Positions 56,541 to 64,000 of a DNA stretch of 64,000 nt are shown piece after piece. Numbering within the stretch: position 1 is the first letter of the stretch; each line of letters begins with the position of its first letter. Source of the stretch: Epiperipatus broadwayi (taxonomy: Eukaryota; Onychophora; Udeonychophora; Euonychophora; Peripatidae); assembly GCA_028023455.1 (NCBI GenBank), contig JAQFVV010000564.1, forward strand, positions 248,001-312,000, given 5' to 3'. A program made the translations under genes and the position numbers. Below the pieces are notes generated by a model. That model did no database searches. It was given only the letters and a program-made list of their open reading frames with translations, and had not been told where the DNA came from.

Positions 56541-59500
56541 TTGATATTTAGAATTGACAGTGGATGATAGCCTAATATATATTTTCCATCTATCAGTGAT
56601 TAGTTTTATAGTAATTTTTAGAAAAGTGTTTGGAACTTCTTGGGTTGTGAAGCAAATTTTCAGGATAATTGCCCCTGTTGGAGAAAAAGTGCTTATTCTA
56701 AATCTGAGTACGTAATTAAATATCAAGAGGAATATTACTCGTGCACTCAAATCCACTTCTAGCAGTGACTTCCAATTCTTTCACATATCCTTCCCTCAAA
56801 TATAAGAGGACAAATTGCAATACAGAAAATATATAGAAAGCTATTAAGTATATCAGATTTATCAGTAATTCAAGACATTCTTTTTTGTTTTAAAGCATGT
56901 CTTAAATTACCTATATTATGTATAATCCAATAAAAATATAATAATATTTACTAAGGCTATAACCTCGGTAACTATTACTACGTAATCAATATGCGTTTAA
57001 TAAATTTATAATTACAACTTTAAAAATATAATAGTATCCTTTTAAAAGTTATTCTATAAAATGCATCATAGATGTAAAATAAGAGATTTTTTTCCTGTTT
57101 CTTAAAATCTTCTAATCTTTTCACATTGTTTTAATAGGAATTTAAAATCTTAAAAAAAGTAAATCTTTATTTGGCTACAATTCAAATCCATCTACATGTT
57201 CATCAGAGGTGTTCTTTTAGTTGTAGATCTGATGAAACTAAGCAAATAAAAGCACTGATTTGAAGTGTGTATTAGAGTTTTTTAAAAAGGTATTGTTGGG
57301 ATACTACAAAAATGGACTGATATAAAGATGCTATAATATTAATTAAGTGCTTTCTTATTAAGAAATCTACAATGATTAAGTATTAATATTCCTAAAAATA
57401 TAAATCTTCTTTTGTCAGAAAATATATTTTCAGCTTTATTGTTAATAAACTTATGTCTGTGCTATGATACCGATTGAATTAAATTGAAGTTTTATTTATT
57501 ATCTGGTAGCATTATTTAAAATCTTTTTCAAACAGGTTAAGCAAAAAAAAGTCAATAGTAATTGTTAAGAATATTTATTAATAATTTTTTAGAGACACTG
57601 TTCTGAACAAAGAATTAATTTTTACACATATATAAGCCATAAATATCTTACTGTAAAAGAAAAGCTTTTCAGTGTTGAAGGAGAACTAATTAAGAAAAAA
57701 TTTTCAAGATGCTCCTTTGAAACACACTCAAGTATCATTTTTCATCTGAGTATAATATTACATTTTGAAAATAAAAATGTTTAAATTTAATGTTTGTCTT
57801 AAACATTTCAAAATAAAATATATTAAAATCAAAACAACTCATTTTCATGTCTAAGTATTAAATTTAATATATTTTAATTTGCAAGTAGTTATTGATTAGT
57901 AAACAAATTTGTGAGGAGAAAGAAATAATATTTTTGTAAATAAAACAAAACAAAACTGTAGCAGTATAGTTAGTTTAATGCACATATTATGTCCAGTTTT
58001 TTGCCCAATAGTATGATGACTAAATGGTAATATTTAATCATCATCAATAATGTTTTGCCATTGCTTACCACATTTATGGCACCCCAAGTCTTAATATTGT
58101 GTGATTTTTTTAAAATCCGTACATAGCTCTCTTATTACGATGTCTAAATTTTCTATATTAGGAGCAATTCTTTTTGCTAATTTTAAAAAAAGGACATTAC
58201 CCTCAATTATCCAATGTTTTTAATCTTGAAACTTAGTGACTAATATTTTATTATTCAGATGATATTTATAACTGATCTTGAAAAATAAGGCATACATTTA
58301 TAAAGATTTGGGTTGTATTTTTTTAATGTAGAGGTGTTAAATTTGCTATAAACTTCACACAAGTTACTCCTGTAATAAAAAGAAAATGAGATCATCAAGA
58401 TACTGTAATAAATAAATATGTCTGGAAAAGTTGACTTCTTCATTTACCTCCAATAATAAAGCTTTAATAACCTCTTCAGTAAGGCCCAATAAATAGTGGA
58501 TCTGTTCACTTATGTGACAGCTTTACATTTTTTTTGAAAAATAAATAATTACTGTTTACGAAATTCATTATGCTAATCACATAGAAAGTTTTTCACCCAT
58601 AAAATCAGACACTAATAATTATATTTTAGTAAAATCAGCTATTTGATTGCATATAATGGACATATGTATTTGGGTGTATTAGAGATCAGTTTAAGTTAAT
58701 ATTTTTTATTCTACACTATAGCAAACTTATGAAATTGTACACTGTAAAAGACTTGTTTGAACAGTTCTGGGCTTCACTTTTTTTTTCCACTGGTGCCAAT
58801 TTAATAATTTGTTAACACTAACTAGAACTTACTCAAAATATTTATATCTAAAATAGATTTCACCCATTAAATATCATATTATCACTGTTTCCTATGCTTG
58901 CATAAGCTATATAGAGATTTTCTCACTGTTTAAAGTAGATTCAACATTACATTTACAATTTCTGGAGTCTTTGATATCATATTTGAAAATTAGGTTTTCT
59001 TTTATTAGAGGTTGTCAGCAACCATTGAAAAGTAACTTGTTGTGGAAAAGGATTTTTTTTTTCATATGGCTTGATACACAGTTTGATTCAGCATCAGAAA
59101 AAAATGAACAATTGAAATAAACTGGCCCTATTTATATCCAATTCATTTATGATGTGATATATATATACAGTATATGATTTATTCTCAGATATAAAAAGTA
59201 AAATTATTTAAACATTTTGTTTAGTGCATAAACGAAATTAATGCCATTTGAACAAAATTAAAACATGATTTGATACTATTCTATGAACATTAGTAGATGA
59301 AAAACTTATGAATAAGATACTTTTTTTCAAATCAAATATAGTATTAATAACTTGTATTTTTTACAATCTTATGTCATTTGATTTTCTTTAAAAAGAAAAT
59401 TTAAAGTTTAGAAATATTTATTGTAATAAATAAAGTTTTTTCTTTTCCAATTTAGAATTTTCATCATCATGAAGTAGGGCAGAAAAAGTTATCTCTTTGA

Positions 59501-61149
59501 CAATCGAAAATTTATCCAATTAAATTATCTCATGTAGATTTTTTAAAAAGATTATATACCCTCAGTTTTTTATATTTTTTATGAGTATATATTGGAAATC
59601 AGCTTCCACTAGCTTAGTTGTTTTTTTTTTTTTTTGTATTACTAAATGAAATTAATTGTACCTTTGGATAAAGAATTACACCTTTTGTTTTTTTTAATGA
59701 AGATTTTTATTTTTTTAATACATTTTTCTCTATAATCTTTTTTTAGGATAGTTTTTTAAATGTCTGTTCAATGTCTTCTTAATGTTATCTAGATGCCTAA
59801 ACTCAAGTTTATTTGACCTCAGGTTTTCCTCTGACTATCTACTTAAACACATTAATAATATTTGTAAACATTTTCAAATGGAGGCTGTTAAAATTTTAAA
59901 AAGAAAAAAATATCTTCATATAACCATATTTAATATTATATTGAAATTTGTCATATATAATAACACAGCAGAGGTATATATATGTTCAGTATTGAGATAA
60001 AAAATAAAGTTTTTGAAAAGAAAAAGAAGGATTTTTTATTTGTTGATATTATTGAAATTTGTGTCAAAAAATAAAGTTTCATCATTTAAAATTTTAAAGT
60101 GCTGTAAATAAAATAATCTCAATTAATACGTTCTTCTTTATTGTTAAGAAACTAAAGTTTTATTTTTAAGTTTAGAACCAAGTCATTAAACTAAAAGTTG
60201 TTTTAATAGTTTTTGTATTTAATGATTTTTTACTTTTTTTTAAATGTTTAATATTATAAAGGAACACAGCAGTAACAGGAGAGGGAGGGGGGTCACTTAC
60301 ATATATGTGCTGGTTGCCCATTTGATTAAAGATATATGTTTTTTTATTTCATTTATTCATATCTTTATTTATTTCTTTGCATATATTTTATGTGTCAACC
60401 TGATACAATCATCATCATATAATCTGACCCATGACACCCATTACTTCAATTCATATTTCTAAACCTTTCATATCTTAATACCTATAATCTTTTTAGATAC
60501 TAATAATTTTAAATAATATATAATTTTAAATATACAGAGTCATGTGACTATTTGAATAACCTTAATTTTACAGATTATTGATAATAACTTTCAATGAATT
60601 TTAAACTATTATATTTCTTAAACATTTTTATAGGATAGTGAATTAACTCACTGCTAAGTGCCACCATTTCGATTAAGAAATGATGTTCTCAGATTAAAGA
60701 GCATTTTATATGTACTATCCTTTGTTGATTATTTCTTTATAAAGTAGTATTTTCTCAATGTATAGCATGATCTCAAGGGACAGTTATAAAGTTTAAAAAT
60801 GCTTTCTTGGAATGAAATCAAATCACACACATATAAGACAATAATAAAAATAAATTTATTTAACCAAACACTTAACTATATATATTTTAACCTAGGTATG
60901 ATATATAAAGATAAATTGAGATTAAATATAAAATAAATCCCAAAATAAAAATTAATACATTCTAGACTTAATTAAAAATAAATATATAAAAGTTCTATAT
61001 TAGCAGGTTTTTTATAGTTTCTATTAATGAAAAAAAAATTTTTTTCTTTTCTTATTATTAAAAGCAAGTTGACTACTGGTTATTTTAATGACATGGTACC
61101 ATGTTTAATAAAAATTTTATTTTTACAAGTGCATATATTTAGGATTATT
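56541..61149. other. AT-rich DNA, nothing recognised beyond one small repeat block
   Basis: No exon or structured repeat found. At 56,935-57,000 lies the AGGCTATAACCTCGG block related to 13,290-13,350. Open frames at 58,255-58,443 (minus), 59,782-60,000 and 60,244-60,462 have only AT-driven composition. Confidence 0.45.
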
Positions 61150-61620
61150 AATTATTACTTCTTTCTTGAGTTCTAATGACAGGCAGAATGATACTTCTTA
61201 TTATGTCAGAATAACAGAGAGGATTTATGATTTGGTATTTCTTCTCAATTTATGCAGACAACAAGTGATCATCTTCAACAGGAGAACTGCATAATCCAGA
61301 GTTCGACTGGCAAACAACAATTTTTAGTAATAATGTGTTCTTATAGTCTTCATTTCAATAATGTTTCCAGTCATCTTTAATTAATGGCAAGGAACAGTCA
61401 AATGTTAATATTGGTTCCAAATGTCCATGGCCTTCAATTACTTTGCTAACACAGTTTTTGTGTGATCATCTTGCTGTAGTTCTCAGATTGTCTTCTGTAG
61501 CATGACAAGTACTGGTCAGCAACAAGAAACAGGAAAAAGAGAGAATGAATGGTATCTGTTTATTTATACTTTTTTTATAACAATACAATGCTGCCCTCTC
61601 CAATCACAATTTTAGTCAAT
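61150..61620 (-). other. GC-richer patch of unknown nature
   Basis: Distinctly less AT-rich than its flanks, with no long open frame. On the minus strand GTATAAATAAAC (about 61,565) resembles a TATA box. It is followed about 30-60 bases later by CTGTTTCTTGTTGCTGACC and an ATG near 61,469. It could be a promoter or 5' leader of a transposable element or a diverged repeat. There is no second copy in the window to test this. Confidence 0.25.
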
Positions 61621-62439
61621 TAAATGTTCTTTTTATTAAGTCTCTACAATAGAATCTAAATTAAAAGAAAAATTCAAATCAAGAATAATAGGTACAACTA
61701 AATATCCTTATTTTTTTTACTTTTTTTTTTATCTTTCAATAATGTAAATTGTTTAAGAGATGATTTTTAATTATAGCAGAAACAAAATTTTGTATCATTT
61801 CTTTTTTTTTCTTTCTTAATAAATTACTTAATGTAAAACAGCTGTATTTTCATTACTTATTACTCTTAAAATATATATGTGTATGTTTACAATTATAATA
61901 TCATTTCATAATAGAAATATTAAGTCTATTATTTACAATTTATAGAGTGACAATAAATCTTTTTTTTTTTTTAATAATTAAAATGTGTAGGGTAATATTA
62001 ACATATACATCTACTATAATCATTGTCCTTATGCTAACTTATACTTCTGTAATTGTTTTATTTTATTAATTAATGAATGACGTCATATTGATCTCAGTTC
62101 GATACTATTACAGTATATATATGTCATCCTTTATTCATTATTCGTTTATACAGGTTAAATACAGGTCAAAATATATTTACACAAATATCAATATCATTCT
62201 TTTCCTACTAAGCCCAATTTGTGTTTTTACATAGAAGAAAATTTTCATGAGTTTATTTATTTACATTTTCTTTTGATTTTAAGCATAATATAAAATATAC
62301 AAGGATGATAATAACAAAAAGTTACATTTCAATATTATTATTTATACATAATAAAAATATTGATTATGTCATATTATATACTCATATATTTTGCTATATA
62401 CTAAGTTTTATCCTTTCTTCAATATATTTTAATTTAATT
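61621..62439. other. AT-rich DNA, nothing recognised
   Basis: T and A runs only; it may contain the 3' tail of the LINE that follows on the minus strand. Confidence 0.45.
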
Positions 62440-63061
62440 TTATATTTGCCTATAATATTGCAAGTATTTTAATTCACTATGTAAATTATTGAATAATTTA
62501 GGAACATAATGATTTCTTATTTTAGTTCCACATTTATTACATTTTGAAACTATATATTGATCCATTTTTCTTAAACATATTTCAAACTGTTTTATAAAAG
62601 GTTTTTTTTCAAAAGTATTATCAAATTTTTTTCCCTCTAAAATTATATATTCAAGAAGTTGATTGAATAATAAAATATTATTTTTATATCCACTTTTTTT
62701 TTTTTAATATAATTTTTTTCTATTAAATCTATTTTTTTTTTTTCACTAATTCTAATCTATTAATATTAGAAAAGCTTGAAAAACCATAAAGTATTATTCC
62801 ATATCTCAAAGATTCACATAAAGATTTATACACAACAATAAGAAAATTTAAAGAAAAAATATCTTTCATTTTGTAGAACATTGCTTTAAAATGTCTAAAT
62901 TTGTTAATTAGCATGTTAATATGATGTTTCCAAGATATTGTTTCATCTATTACCATTTCAAGATATATAATATATTTTATTTGTTGTACTTGTGTACATT
63001 TATTATCATTACTGCTATGTACTGACACCAGGAGACAGTCATGATAAAAGTGAACAGACAA
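62440..63061 (-). mobile_element. LINE C-terminal RT fragment, minus strand, 5'-truncated
   Basis: The open frame 63,061-62,729 (110 aa) reads IIYLEMVIDETISWKHHI, then NKFRHFKAMFYKM and VVYKSLCESLRYGIILYG. This is the post-palm block YLGxxID..LSWK.HI followed by the typical IYxSL..S.LxYGI..WG segment. It is of CR1/L2/jockey type, unlike the RTE-like copies elsewhere. After a frame break in T-rich sequence (62,692-62,745), a second open stretch to about 62,440 continues with QLLEYIILEGKKF and ends in KIRNHYVPKLFNNL, a standard LINE C-terminal block. Upstream domains are absent. Confidence 0.75.
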
Positions 63062-64000
63062 TCAGAAGTAAATATTATGCAAACAATTTACCTAACTAAT
63101 AACTGATGCTTATTTGGCCAGCAAATTAACAATATATTAAGTAACATGAAAAATGAAACATATACATGGCCGTAGAGACTTACTAATTATGGCTATCTGT
63201 AAAAGTTTCTAGGTTCCACTTTGGAATCTTCAATGGTAGAAATTCACTGGATATTTCGTTATCCTCTTGTACATTCAAACTTCAGCCTTGCAGTTATCTT
63301 AATTCATGATATGGTACAGTTCATACTATGAAAGTGTGTACACATATTTTCTTTTTAAGTTATGTTTTTATCCTATTCCAGATCTTTCCCTCATAGCAAT
63401 CCTATAATCTTTTAATTACCTTTGCATACGATGGAAATTTCTAGATTTAAATTATCAATCTAATTGTTCACAATGATATATCTATTTCTGAAACAAGAAC
63501 ATTTTTTAAAATTTTAATCAGCTTACTTGATATCTAAATATTTAGATCTTTACAATTGAACAGATATTTTTTGCTAATGAAATATCTAAGCACAAATTTA
63601 TTTTATGTGAAATATTTTACTTTACTAATAAAATATATAACTTTTTATTTACATTATTTAAGTTAGATAAACATTATGGTTACAATATTCTTTTATTTAT
63701 TTTTAAACATAGTAATTACTGTACATATTATATTTAATGCCATATATACAATGATATGAATGTAGGTATATGTCAACAGTTTTATATTTTATGTGAGGAG
63801 AGTGTATTAACATATATTTTATTTTTTCTCCATTTATATAAATTCCTCTCCCAATTTTGTTCATTCTTTCTCAGCATTCTTTAATTGCAATATCAATATT
63901 GTTATTTACATTCGTAAAACAATATCATGCATATTGAAAGAATTTCCTAGATCAGTTATGAAAATCAGAAACGACAATGTTCTAAACAGAATGTTGAAGA
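63062..64000. other. AT-rich DNA, nothing recognised
   Basis: No exon or structured repeat seen up to the end of the window. Confidence 0.5.

Noticed and set aside
57200-57260. TTCATCAGAGG ... CTGATGAAACTAAG as a hammerhead
   Set aside because: CTGATGA runs directly into AAC without a stem II, and no closing stem I is found.

Overview
The window looks like non-coding DNA from an invertebrate animal. By eye it is about three quarters A+T. It carries spliced exons with canonical GT/AG sites, decayed non-LTR retrotransposons (LINEs), tRNA-derived SINEs with target-site duplications, and many fold-back repeats. A mollusc, possibly a cephalopod, would fit this kind of repeat landscape, but that is inference. 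No intact protein gene, rRNA or CRISPR array is visible.

Layout. 1.8-11.5 kb: one long, broken LINE on the + strand. It has a zinc-finger/coiled-coil/SGNH-hydrolase-like first part, an endonuclease, a reverse transcriptase and a C-terminal Cys/His knuckle, and it is split by younger repeats. 11.8-24.9 kb: four more LINE ruins (12, 14, 16-17 and 24 kb), a GC-rich island, one fold-back element and a SINE. 27.8-37.9 kb: a dense zone of fold-back and tandem repeats. 38-43 kb: three adjacent LINE ruins. 44-50.9 kb: fold-back copies, a SINE, one convincing coding exon and a 335-bp inverted/tandem repeat. 51-64 kb: mostly AT-rich intron-like DNA with a second small exon, a SINE, a 5'-truncated repeat copy and a minus-strand LINE tail.

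Host gene. Two exons on the + strand (45,704-45,771 and 55,808-55,851) have good splice sites and join in frame across a roughly 10-kb intron, giving an acidic, Glu/Lys-rich stretch. A weaker candidate exon lies at 36,105-36,236. I do not recognise the protein.

Main finding. Several unrelated repeat families here carry sequences that fit the type I hammerhead ribozyme: a CUGANGA box, a short hairpin, GAAA, a palindromic stem III ending in UH, and a closing stem I. In the commonest family (called H1 here) two ribozymes lie head to tail 441 nt apart, stem II shows compensatory changes between copies, and stem III is the self-complementary ACUAGU. That is the arrangement known from Penelope-like elements and metazoan retrozymes. 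A second family (H2) has a different ribozyme with the palindrome AUACGUAU. Weaker versions occur in families H3 and H4 and at one single site (19.1 kb). Most copies are also fused head to head into large fold-back structures.
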